49,453 nucleotides of DNA from Tubiluchus corallicola (taxonomy: Eukaryota; Priapulida; Priapulimorpha; Priapulimorphida; Tubiluchidae), in the NCBI GenBank assembly GCA_030141605.1, contig JAQGDQ010001290.1, positions 1 to 49,453 of the forward strand, given 5' to 3'. The notes beneath the pieces were generated by a model. The model ran no database searches. It saw only the letters and a program-made list of their open reading frames with translations, and was not told where the DNA came from. This document shows, in pieces, positions 47,626-49,453 of the stretch; position 1 is the first letter of the stretch; each line of letters begins with the position of its first letter. Position numbers and translations under genes: made by a program.

Positions 47626-49453
47626 GCAGGTTTAAGCAAATAAAATATCAGAGTCTAATTGATCATGTCACACCAATGAGCACACATCGTTATACGTAGC
47701 TGTCAAGCGAGGATTCCCCGAAACAGAACCTGGAAGTAACTTGTAGTCACTTTCATCCTAGTGAAAGTGTTTCATTCTATTTTACAGTCCAATTTTGTCC
47801 TCTTTCCAACAAACTCCCTCTAACACCCCTACGAAGCACCACACGCGTGTTTTTTAATGACGTTTAGGAAAGTTTTCTGAAAAAAACGGGCAAAAATACC
47901 CATGGATTTTGACAGCTTTTGTCCCGCAATTCCTTCTCGGTGTCTCAAAACTGCAACAAAAAATTGAAGGCATTCTTCCTTGTTATATGCCCAATCCATC
48001 CACAAAATTAACAAACAAACAAACAAACCTATGGTGATGAAAACTTATCTATAACTCACACTGTATTTGGGCAAATAACTACTCAAGCCCTTAATTAAAT
48101 GCACTGAAAAGTGCATTAAAAGTATATTAACTAATGACGAAGTAATATACAAAAAATGAACATTTTTTGGACTCAGTAGGTTGGACTCATTAGTCTCCAT
48201 GATATAACATGATATGATCACCTGTTACACCAAGCTCCTAACTTAACTAAACTAAATACTTGATTACTTTAGCACACATTAATTAATTAATTATTAGATG
48301 CTCATCTGTTTTGCCAGCAACTACAATGAATAATAACAAGAGGATTGAGTTTCAAGTAGTTTTCTGCTTTTTTCTGGTAGGTAATGTGTTAAGTTTGCCA
48401 ACAACTGTGCCAAATATTTCAGGAAAACTTGGGTTTTTTACTTCAAACACAAGAAAACCCTTCACTTACATAAAGCTTAAAAAATTCGCCTTGAAATTTT
48501 ATGCCACTTACATACTGCCTTTTTGCATATTAAACTTGCGTCAGCAATAATGCTGTATAAAACATGTAAATTTAAACACCATTAGACGCAGCCATTTGGA
48601 TGATAAGTCATTTGAAACAAGTTAAAATAATATTGTGTTAAGTTTGAAAAAATACAGGGCATTCGTAGCGAATACATCACTAACTAAATAAAATTTAAAA
48701 TGACTGTATCTTGTCAATAAGATTAAAATACGTTTTTGGTTAGTAAGTGGTGCACCCTGGAGGATGAGTCAGCGACATTTTATCAATTGGTGAAAACATT
48801 TTAAATATTTAATAATTTTCTTTGCTAGTTACATAAGTCTGTCAAGCAGGTAAGCTAAATGCTAAGTAATATAATTTTGCATGGAAAGTTTTTTGGGACA
48901 TAATTCAACATTTACTTTTCTTTCCCTGATTTACGTTGTGTGTAGGTGACGGCGCATAAGGCGCCGGTCGGAATAGTGTCGCGGGAAATTTAAAATGAAA
49001 ACGAGCAAAAAATCCTTCAATGCCAGTACAATATACAAATAAAATTGCTATAAAGCAATACAATTTTTAAGGCGACTTTTCTGAAACCTACTTCGCTTGC
49101 CCCATTTCTTGTCCTTTAAGACTTGTAGAGTTTTCCAAAAACAAAACCGAGCCTAAATAACATTTTAACAATTAAACATGCACAACGCACCTATAATATC
49201 CAGTTGCTGTAGTAACAGAGAGACATTAGGTGCAATTGATGATTCAAACTCTTGCACATCTGCTAAATTTGACAAGTCGTACAGGATGTTACCTGGCCTT
49301 TTCAATTGCACTAATATCTAGAAAACAAACAAAAATCAAGTGATTTGTGATTTTTCACAACGAAATCAGTGAGGTTTTTAAAATAAGCCTACCTGGTACC
49401 ATAGAAACAGTATTTGTCTACTTGCAGAATCAGTATAATAATAATTTTAATAG
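10150..49453 (-). CDS. ABCA: ABCA-subfamily full ABC transporter gene (5' end outside window)
   Basis: Multi-exon gene on the minus strand, assembled from 33 exons plus a terminal exon in four copies. All intron phases agree, and the joined frame (about 1,870 residues with one terminal copy) has no stop. Order seen: end of extracellular domain 1, six-span membrane half, NBD1 (Walker [11 protein letters not shown], signature [10 protein letters not shown]), acidic linker, second membrane half with a cysteine-containing loop, NBD2 (Walker [11 protein letters not shown], signature [10 protein letters not shown]), and a VFINF C-terminal motif. This is the ABCA layout; family members move lipids or sterols across plasma or endolysosomal membranes using ATP. 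Family length is near 2,200 residues, so roughly 350-400 N-terminal residues are missing off the right edge. Subfamily A is firm. The orthologue (ABCA1, 2, 4 or 7) is not decided, though similarity to ABCA1 is evident throughout. All catalytic motifs are intact. Introns hold transposons but no other gene that I can support. Confidence 0.95.
10325..10453 (-). CDS. ABCA: ABCA terminal exon, copy 3 of 4
   Basis: Exact copy of the 129-nt exon, same acceptor and GTAATT donor. Use in mRNA is unknown; phase 0 at both ends keeps the frame whether included or skipped. Confidence 0.75.
10500..10628 (-). CDS. ABCA: ABCA terminal exon, copy 2 of 4
   Basis: Exact copy of the 129-nt exon with its own acceptor (TTCATAG) and donor (GTAATT). 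The spacer to its neighbours is 46 nt, starts GTAATT and ends ATAG with a pyrimidine tract, so it could be a very short intron. Including it would add 43 codons in frame. Confidence 0.75.
10675..10803 (-). CDS. ABCA: ABCA terminal exon, copy 1 of 4
   Basis: 129 nt, phase 0 at both ends, after acceptor TCCATAG. Starts with VFINFVK, the conserved ABCA C-terminal motif, then an acidic tail with ELQPLL and DDEPLL. The donor is ACA|GTAATT, weaker than that of copy 4. If not spliced, the frame continues 18 codons into the spacer and stops at TAA. It differs from the other copies only in the acceptor (one G for A at 10809). Confidence 0.88.
11242..11661. mobile_element. hAT-like short element, copy 1
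   Basis: Begins CAGGGGCATA and ends TACGCCCCTG (inverted ends), with 8-bp flanks ggtataac and gttacaac that match at six positions. CAGGGGC-type ends with 8-bp duplications point to hAT. Lies between ABCA exons. An inverted relative is at 35211-35622. Confidence 0.7.
11701..11838 (-). CDS. ABCA: ABCA exon: penultimate coding exon
   Basis: 138 nt, 46 codons, phase 0 at both ends. Acceptor TCTGTAG, donor CAAT|GTAAGT. Encodes [11 protein letters not shown] and [14 protein letters not shown], matching EKHRNMLQYQL and [13 protein letters not shown] of ABCA1. The VFVNF motif expected next is in the duplicated exon downstream. Confidence 0.98.
12215..12320 (-). CDS. ABCA: ABCA exon: NBD2 C-terminal subdomain
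   Basis: 106 nt, acceptor TTTCAG, donor CAAG|GTACTT. Encodes [20 protein letters not shown], matching [20 protein letters not shown] of ABCA1. Confidence 0.97.
12479..12954. mobile_element. pogo/Tigger-like short element, family 2
   Basis: TA-flanked. Left end CAGTGATACCCCGAGATAC, right end the complement of CGGTGGAACCTCGACTTAC. About 476 bp, non-coding, with a run of twelve C at about 12591. In the intron between two NBD2 exons, 43 bp from the exon at 12997. Confidence 0.78.
12997..13089 (-). CDS. ABCA: ABCA exon: NBD2 H-loop end
   Basis: 93 nt, acceptor TCTTTAG, donor ACAG|GTATTT. Encodes [20 protein letters not shown] and [11 protein letters not shown]. The equivalent ABCA1 stretch differs at only a few positions. 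Confidence 0.97.
14117..14220 (-). CDS. ABCA: ABCA exon: NBD2 Walker B
   Basis: 104 nt, acceptor TGCGCAG, donor ATAG|GTATGG. Starts with the catalytic DEPTTGMDP and ends in the H-loop region SVVLTSH. Matches ABCA1 closely. Confidence 0.98.
14579..14800. mobile_element. TTAA-flanked element, copy 1 (piggyBac-like candidate)
   Basis: Starts after TTAA with CCCTTTCACTA and shares at least 140 bp with 43078-43310, including cacatttgacaataacttct, then a CA-rich interior. The right end was not found. TTAA plus CCCT ends suggest piggyBac. Confidence 0.5.
15346..15480 (-). CDS. ABCA: ABCA exon: NBD2 signature
   Basis: 135 nt, 45 codons, phase 0 at both ends. Acceptor ATTCTAG, donor TTCTG|GTTTGT (weak). 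Carries the signature [18 protein letters not shown] and the hydrophobic start of Walker B (PPVIFL). The following DE pair is in the next exon. Confidence 0.97.
15620..15935. repeat. Dispersed repeat, copy 1 (inverted partner at 48.75 kb)
   Basis: Includes aaaggacaagaaaaggggta, cttcccaaaaaactttccatgc-type sequence near 15825 and a gtcgctgacccaccctccag segment near 15898. All recur reversed in 48750-49120. No coding or clear terminal repeats. Confidence 0.75.
16488..16629 (-). CDS. ABCA: ABCA exon: NBD2 Q-loop
   Basis: 142 nt, acceptor TGTTTAG, donor GCAG|GTATGC. Encodes [20 protein letters not shown] and [13 protein letters not shown], matching the ABCA1 [20 protein letters not shown] block. 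Q-loop glutamine present. Confidence 0.97.
16980..17086 (-). CDS. ABCA: ABCA exon: NBD2 Walker A, with GC donor
   Basis: 107 nt, acceptor CTTCTAG. Encodes [20 protein letters not shown]; the P-loop is intact. The exon ends GGGGAAAG and is followed by GCAAGC, so the intron starts with GC instead of GT. The next exon completes the split codon (AG+T, Ser) and no GT alternative nearby keeps the frame. Confidence 0.95.
17210..17275. repeat. GAT/GAC trinucleotide-rich tract
   Basis: Imperfect run of gatgacgatgatggtgac units in an intron. Confidence 0.85.
17504..17693 (-). CDS. ABCA: ABCA exon: start of NBD2
   Basis: 190 nt, acceptor TTTCAG, donor AGAG|GTCAGT. Encodes an acidic [14 protein letters not shown] segment, equivalent to the DEDEDVRRERQRIL block of ABCA1, then [17 protein letters not shown] and CFGIPQGE, the first strands of NBD2. 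Confidence 0.97.
17809..18581. mobile_element. pogo/Tigger-like short element, family 3
   Basis: TA-flanked. Left end CAGTAAGTCCTTGCTTAATG, repeated 63 bp inward at 17872 with changes. Right end reads CAGTAAGTACTCGATTAATT on the other strand. About 770 bp, non-coding. The doubled left end suggests a tandem or nested insertion. Confidence 0.75.
18789..18930 (-). CDS. ABCA: ABCA exon: last membrane span
   Basis: 142 nt, acceptor GATTACAG, donor CAAA|GTATGA. Encodes [20 protein letters not shown] followed by the final span and YKFFFNFF. Matches [20 protein letters not shown] of ABCA1. Confidence 0.95.
19507..19630 (-). CDS. ABCA: ABCA exon: membrane domain 2, FPNYALGR block
   Basis: 124 nt, acceptor TTTTCAG, donor ACTG|GTAAGA. 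Encodes [20 protein letters not shown], matching ABCA1 [20 protein letters not shown], then a tyrosine-rich loop. Confidence 0.95.
20326..20803. repeat. Tandem duplication, 239-bp unit, two copies
   Basis: Units start at 20326 and 20565 (aacctacacaa). Roughly 90% or more identical by eye. In an intron just downstream of the exon at 20823. Confidence 0.93.
20823..20970 (-). CDS. ABCA: ABCA exon: membrane domain 2
   Basis: 148 nt, acceptor CTTGCAG, donor TGCC|GTACGT. Encodes [20 protein letters not shown] and [20 protein letters not shown], matching ABCA1 [20 protein letters not shown] and SVNLFIGINGSVATFVLE. Confidence 0.97.
21622..21785. repeat. Tandem duplication, 82-bp unit, two copies
   Basis: Two copies of a unit starting gaaaatttaaa and ending tttttttcaatgca, at 21622 and 21704. 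Confidence 0.92.
22278..22393 (-). CDS. ABCA: ABCA exon: membrane domain 2
   Basis: 116 nt, acceptor TTTGTAG, donor ATGG|GTAAGT. Encodes a hydrophobic span ([14 protein letters not shown]) and a second one ending [12 protein letters not shown], matching NLPVLALLLLLYG of ABCA1. Confidence 0.93.
22532..22621. mobile_element. Foldback element with 37-bp inverted arms
   Basis: Left arm aatggccactgatagcaac...gttattttattgatt and right arm its near-perfect reverse complement, with 15 bp (gttattttattgatt) perfect. Loop about 15 bp. A tiny MITE or strong RNA hairpin in an ABCA intron. Confidence 0.85.
22930..23068 (+). mobile_element. LINE 3'-end fragment, copy 2
   Basis: Matches, in the opposite orientation, the 3' part of 46724-47245 (cacttataatcaa, taacgcaaagccag, agttataag, agtataatgga). 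5'-truncated, ending at the same tataatgga point. Confidence 0.7.
23069..23650. other. GC-rich block with a 170-codon open frame
   Basis: Distinctly more GC-rich than its surroundings, with a run of 14 C at about 23509. A minus-strand frame is open from 23607 to 23095 but shows no domain, no hydrophobic pattern and an Arg/Ser-rich composition, so it is probably not a gene. It directly abuts the LINE tail. Likely an unrecognised repeat. Confidence 0.5.
23647..23673. repeat. TA microsatellite
   Basis: tatatacatatatatatata in the intron just past the donor of exon 23700-23874. Confidence 0.9.
23700..23874 (-). CDS. ABCA: ABCA exon: membrane domain 2, spans 2-3
   Basis: 175 nt, acceptor CATTTAG, donor GTG|GTAATA. 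Encodes [20 protein letters not shown] and [20 protein letters not shown], nearly identical in pattern to ABCA1 ([30 protein letters not shown]). Confidence 0.98.
24282..24454 (-). CDS. ABCA: ABCA exon: extracellular domain 2, end
   Basis: 173 nt, acceptor TATTTAG, donor ACAT|GTGAGT. Encodes [20 protein letters not shown] and [18 protein letters not shown], matching [20 protein letters not shown] and HYGITAFNHPLN of ABCA1. Confidence 0.96.
24625..27243 (-). mobile_element. 5'-truncated LINE (non-LTR retrotransposon)
   Basis: Insertion in the intron between ABCA exons 27602-27707 and 24282-24454, in the same orientation as the gene. It starts inside the endonuclease domain, covers the reverse transcriptase and C-terminal part, and ends in a short 3' tail with CGACGACGACGACATAAATA. 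5' truncation is the normal result of target-primed reverse transcription. Confidence 0.93.
24688..27243 (-). pseudogene. LINE ORF2: endonuclease end, reverse transcriptase, zinc finger
   Basis: Order seen: end of an APE-type endonuclease ([25 protein letters not shown]), then RT blocks [91 protein letters not shown] and the active-site block LQYADDNA (ADD present). It continues with the [18 protein letters not shown] region. A TAG at 24910-24912 interrupts the frame once. The same frame then goes on 73 codons to TAG at 24688, with a C-terminal zinc finger [20 protein letters not shown]. Clade uncertain (RTE-, CR1- or L2-like). The nearly intact frame suggests a fairly recent insertion. Confidence 0.93.
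27602..27707 (-). CDS. ABCA: ABCA exon: extracellular domain 2
   Basis: 106 nt, acceptor TTTTACAG, donor AAGG|GTGAGT. Encodes [20 protein letters not shown], aligned with the FRYGGFSLG block of ABCA1. The next intron contains a LINE. Confidence 0.9.
28179..28371 (-). CDS. ABCA: ABCA exon: extracellular domain 2, cysteine block
   Basis: 193 nt, acceptor GCAACAG, donor GAAG|GTTAGA. Encodes [16 protein letters not shown] and [16 protein letters not shown], corresponding to CQCSSD and DILQDLTGRNISDYLV of ABCA1. The cysteine pair forms inter-domain disulphides in ABCA1 (family knowledge). Confidence 0.93.
28789..29489. mobile_element. TTAA-flanked element, copy 3 (longest)
   Basis: TTAA at 28785-28788 and 29490-29493. 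The left end is CCCTTTCACTACTGAAG. The right part (29400-29489) is the reverse complement of the left part of copies 1 and 2, with about 30 bp of that end missing. The interior holds a GT-rich minisatellite. Non-coding. Confidence 0.5.
29187..29361. repeat. GTGAGTGCATGCATGTGAGC-type minisatellite
   Basis: About three imperfect units of roughly 54 bp. Open in several minus frames as His/Thr repeats, which is an effect of simple sequence and not coding. Confidence 0.93.
29632..29923 (-). CDS. ABCA: ABCA exon: extracellular domain 2
   Basis: 292 nt, acceptor GATTGCAG, donor CCAG|GTGAGT. Encodes a variable loop with several NxS/T sites and a proline-rich stretch ([16 protein letters not shown]). 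Good splice sites and matching phases on both sides. Low family conservation here is normal. Confidence 0.92.
30391..30680 (-). CDS. ABCA: ABCA exon: membrane domain 2, first span
   Basis: 290 nt, acceptor ATTTCAG, donor TGCAG|GTAATA. Encodes [20 protein letters not shown] and the membrane span [19 protein letters not shown], matching ABCA1 ALLWKRLLIARRSRKGFF and QIVLPAVFVCIAL. It then enters extracellular domain 2 ([17 protein letters not shown]). Confidence 0.97.
30727..31160. repeat. TTTCCCTGAC-rich dispersed repeat
   Basis: Many variants of ttccctgacttttccctgac at 30727-30770 and 31010-31155, separated by unrelated sequence. Looks like a diverged short interspersed element, but no ends could be defined. 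Confidence 0.5.
31378..31578 (-). CDS. ABCA: ABCA exon: regulatory linker
   Basis: 201 nt, acceptor GCATTAG, donor GATG|GTAATA. Encodes an acidic, Gly/Pro/Ser/Arg-containing low-conservation segment with [12 protein letters not shown]. Joins both neighbours in phase. Corresponds to the linker before membrane domain 2, which in ABCA1 is a phosphorylation region; sites are not shown here. Locally more GC-rich than neighbouring introns, as expected for coding sequence. Confidence 0.88.
32040..32262. repeat. GT microsatellite and possible LINE 3' tail
   Basis: A (GT)n run at 32182-32203 followed by tcgaaataaagaatccaatc. The tail-like end suggests a retroelement remnant, but nothing coding remains. 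Confidence 0.35.
32373..32678 (-). CDS. ABCA: ABCA exon: NBD1-regulatory linker
   Basis: 306 nt, the longest exon seen. It joins the H-loop exon in frame. After a variable Ser/Thr-rich start it encodes [20 protein letters not shown] and [17 protein letters not shown], matching the ABCA1 HELTYVLPYE and SYGISETTLEEIF blocks at the end of the first half. Confidence 0.97.
33394..33582 (-). CDS. ABCA: ABCA exon: NBD1 H-loop
   Basis: 189 nt, acceptor TTTGCAG, donor ACAG|GTATGG. Encodes the H-loop [19 protein letters not shown] and [18 protein letters not shown], the conserved end of NBD1. Confidence 0.98.
33824..34020 (-). CDS. ABCA: ABCA exon: NBD1 signature and Walker B
   Basis: 197 nt, acceptor TTTTTAG, donor CAAG|GTGCAA. 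Contains the ABC signature [15 protein letters not shown] and Walker B with its catalytic glutamate, [13 protein letters not shown]. All key residues are intact. Confidence 0.98.
34741..35712. mobile_element. DNA transposon with GGGGTCGTCC-type inverted ends
   Basis: Left end ggggtcgtccatatgtaaag then atatcaagttt; right end, reversed, ggggccctccgcatataatg then atatcaagttt. About 970 bp. The interior has short open pieces without a recognisable transposase and is itself interrupted by the hAT-like element at 35211-35622. Superfamily not assigned. Confidence 0.55.
35211..35622. mobile_element. hAT-like short element, copy 2, inverted
   Basis: Reverse-complement relative of 11242-11661 over about 400 bp, with a preserved CCCCTG end at 35622. 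The other end has lost its CAGGGGC. Flanked by ggtgggacatat and ggtggcacatat. Nested inside the element at 34741-35712. Confidence 0.72.
35797..36009 (-). CDS. ABCA: ABCA exon: NBD1 Q-loop
   Basis: 213 nt, acceptor CATTTTAG, donor ACCA|GTAAGT. Completes the Walker A helix ([12 protein letters not shown]) and carries the Q-loop [20 protein letters not shown], closely matching ABCA1. The glutamine is present. Confidence 0.98.
36098..36183. repeat. Tandem duplication, 43-bp unit, two copies
   Basis: Two copies of a unit starting tagctttaaaaacttaaatt, at 36098 and 36141. Confidence 0.93.
36184..37863. other. Large ABCA intron without recognised features
   Basis: Intron between the Walker A and Q-loop exons of NBD1. 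AT-rich; no transposon ends, RNA genes or exons seen. Confidence 0.5.
37864..37973 (-). CDS. ABCA: ABCA exon: NBD1 Walker A
   Basis: 110 nt, acceptor ATTTTAG, donor CTAT|GTAAGT. Encodes [19 protein letters not shown] followed by the Walker A P-loop [10 protein letters not shown]. Lysine and threonine are intact. A pogo-like element (38211-38717) sits in the intron just upstream. Confidence 0.98.
38211..38717. mobile_element. pogo/Tigger-like element, family 4, with transposase tail
   Basis: TA-flanked. Perfect inverted ends cagtggccgccgcttatt and aataagcggcggccactg, with further subterminal repeats of tatggacagcc. About 507 bp. The plus strand keeps a short open frame (about 38471-38568) ending in an acidic tail [14 protein letters not shown] then Gln and stop, followed by aataaaa, as at the C-terminus of pogo/Tigger transposases. 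The best-preserved short element here. Confidence 0.88.
39287..39513 (-). CDS. ABCA: ABCA exon: linker into NBD1
   Basis: 227 nt, acceptor TTCTCAG, donor TTAAG|GTACAA. Starts in the conserved [18 protein letters not shown] block, then a less conserved acidic linker rich in Ala and Thr, then [16 protein letters not shown], the first strand of the ATPase domain. Confidence 0.95.
39906..40110 (-). CDS. ABCA: ABCA exon: membrane span 6
   Basis: 205 nt, acceptor TATTTTAG, donor CCAG|GTATAG. Encodes [20 protein letters not shown] followed by the last span of membrane domain 1 ([20 protein letters not shown]) and ends at the HVYPG junction leading into NBD1. Confidence 0.96.
40111..41635. other. 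ABCA intron without recognised features
   Basis: Intron between the membrane span 5 and span 6 exons. Nothing recognised beyond AT-rich sequence. Confidence 0.5.
41636..41786 (-). CDS. ABCA: ABCA exon: membrane span 5
   Basis: 151 nt, acceptor TTTTCTAG, donor TTGCA|GTGAGT. Encodes [20 protein letters not shown], equivalent to [20 protein letters not shown] of ABCA1, one of the most conserved membrane segments of the family. Confidence 0.96.
42752..42942 (-). CDS. ABCA: ABCA exon: membrane spans 3-4
   Basis: 191 nt, acceptor TACATAG, donor TTCTC|GTAAGAG. Starts [18 protein letters not shown], equivalent to the MRIMGLDNSILWFSWFI block of ABCA1, followed by two hydrophobic stretches separated by a short [10 protein letters not shown] loop. 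Confidence 0.95.
43078..43310. mobile_element. TTAA-flanked element, copy 2 (piggyBac-like candidate)
   Basis: TTAA then CCCTTTCACTAT, closely similar to 14579-14800 including cttcttgtggtgtgttacta, followed by a CA repeat at about 43258-43289. Right end not found. Confidence 0.5.
43588..43806 (-). CDS. ABCA: ABCA exon: membrane domain 1, YPCY block and EKE loop
   Basis: 219 nt, exactly 73 codons in phase 0 at both ends. Encodes [14 protein letters not shown], a hydrophobic span ([17 protein letters not shown]) and the cytoplasmic coupling sequence [11 protein letters not shown]. These are hallmark ABCA residues that link the membrane domain to the first ATPase. Confidence 0.97.
45331..45420. 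repeat. Tandem duplication, 51-bp unit
   Basis: Two copies starting gaagttacaatg, at 45331 and 45382, in the intron downstream of exon 45647-45819. Confidence 0.85.
45647..45819 (-). CDS. ABCA: ABCA exon: extracellular domain 1 end (HVIYKIR / PGPR block)
   Basis: 173 nt, acceptor TTCGTAG, donor TTCAG|GTAAAA. Encodes [15 protein letters not shown] and then [20 protein letters not shown]. These match the strongly conserved LPHHVKYKIR and WDPGPR blocks just before the second membrane span of ABCA1-type proteins. Confidence 0.95.
46320..46500 (+). mobile_element. Possible LINE 3' tail
   Basis: Ends in gataataataataaataaat, the kind of short repeat that ends CR1/L2-type elements. Upstream sequence has no clear coding content. 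Tentative. Confidence 0.3.
46557..46691 (-). CDS. ABCA: ABCA exon: extracellular domain 1
   Basis: 135 nt, acceptor TTACAG, donor GCTA|GTAAGT. Encodes a segment ending DNVTVFA that corresponds to the FWAGIVF region of ABCA1, including the preceding conserved cysteine (AACSW versus FMECV). Contains an NVT glycosylation site, consistent with a lumenal or extracellular position. Confidence 0.88.
46724..47245 (-). mobile_element. LINE 3'-end fragment, copy 1
   Basis: On the minus strand, with one frameshift, it encodes [16 protein letters not shown] and [16 protein letters not shown], resembling the C-terminal cysteine/histidine motif of LINE ORF2 proteins. It ends in a repeated TGGATAA tail next to 46724. 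5'-truncated and decayed. Confidence 0.6.
47455..47622. repeat. CA / CACG microsatellite
   Basis: Long (ca)n-rich tract with cacgc and cctg interruptions. Open frames across it on both strands are artefacts. Confidence 0.97.
47623..48749. other. ABCA intron sequence without recognised features
   Basis: Part of the 2.5-kb intron between two extracellular domain 1 exons. No exon or mobile element seen. A plus-strand open stretch at 48311-48550 starts with a hydrophobic segment but has no similarity I can name. Confidence 0.4.
48750..49120. repeat. Dispersed repeat, copy 2 (inverted partner of 15.6 kb)
   Basis: Reverse-complement relative of 15620-15935: ggaggatgagtcagcgacat, tttgcatggaaagttttttg and the end ccatttcttgtcctttaag. 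It holds about 100 bp absent from copy 1 and a more GC-rich core near 48945-48985. Confidence 0.72.
49191..49317 (-). CDS. ABCA: ABCA exon: extracellular domain 1
   Basis: 127 nt, entered in phase 0 after acceptor TTTTCTAG and left in phase 1 at ATAG|GTGCGT. Encodes 42 residues, including [15 protein letters not shown], with a predicted N-glycosylation site (NVS). It joins the next exon in frame. Sequence here is poorly conserved in the family; position and phase support it. Confidence 0.75.
49393..49453 (-). CDS. ABCA: ABCA exon, partial at window edge (extracellular domain 1)
   Basis: Open in the frame that joins the next exon in phase 0, with a donor CCAG|GTAGGC. It encodes a short stretch ending [10 protein letters not shown], resembling the segment of ABCA1 extracellular domain 1 that contains a YTPDTPATRQ-like sequence. 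It runs off the window, so its start is unknown and the call rests mainly on phase and the donor. Confidence 0.5.

Noticed and set aside
47404-47699. Open frames on both strands rich in Cys/Val or His/Thr.
   Set aside because: Artefacts of the CA/CACG microsatellite.
1-49453. tRNA or rRNA genes, operons, riboswitches, bacterial promoters.
   Set aside because: None seen by eye; the window is spliced animal DNA. A tRNA scan could still be run, but nothing suggested one.

Overview
The window is nuclear DNA of an animal, probably an invertebrate. It is AT-rich and intron-dense, has GT-AG spliceosomal introns and CA/GT microsatellites, and is full of eukaryotic transposons (BEL/Pao, a LINE, pogo/Tigger-, hAT- and piggyBac-like short elements). 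There is no bacterial gene organisation. The species cannot be told from the sequence.

The main content is one large minus-strand gene running from beyond the right edge (49453) down to about 10150. It encodes a full-length ABC transporter of subfamily A (ABCA1/2/4/7 type). I could place 33 successive exons plus a terminal exon present in four tandem copies. Every splice phase joins without a break, giving about 1,870 residues with one terminal copy. The N-terminal part (the first membrane span and most of the first extracellular domain) lies outside the window. In transcript order: end of extracellular domain 1 (49453-45647), first membrane domain (43806-39906), first nucleotide-binding domain (39513-33394), regulatory linker (32678-31378), second membrane domain with its large extracellular loop (30680-18789), second nucleotide-binding domain (17693-12215), and the cytoplasmic C-terminus (11838-10150). 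Walker A, Q-loop, signature, Walker B and H-loop motifs are intact in both ATPase halves, so the gene looks functional. One intron uses a GC donor. The most unusual feature is the last coding exon: 129 nt, phase 0 at both ends, repeated four times in nearly identical 175-bp units.

Left of the gene (1-10 kb) there is no complete host gene. Positions 1-3400 hold a broken BEL/Pao LTR retrotransposon whose two halves face opposite ways and share a 15-bp inverted repeat at the break. Around 5.0-5.3 and 7.0-7.3 kb a roughly 320-bp segment is present twice, each copy holding a possible first exon of a type II membrane protein. Two minisatellites lie between or beside them.

The introns carry most of the mobile DNA: a 5'-truncated LINE with one premature stop (24.6-27.2 kb), four different TA-flanked pogo/Tigger-like short elements (one, at 7.8 kb, is outside the gene), an inverted pair of hAT-like elements, a TTAA-flanked family with internal CA repeats, a perfect-stem foldback element, LINE tails, and an unexplained GC-rich block at 23.1-23.6 kb.
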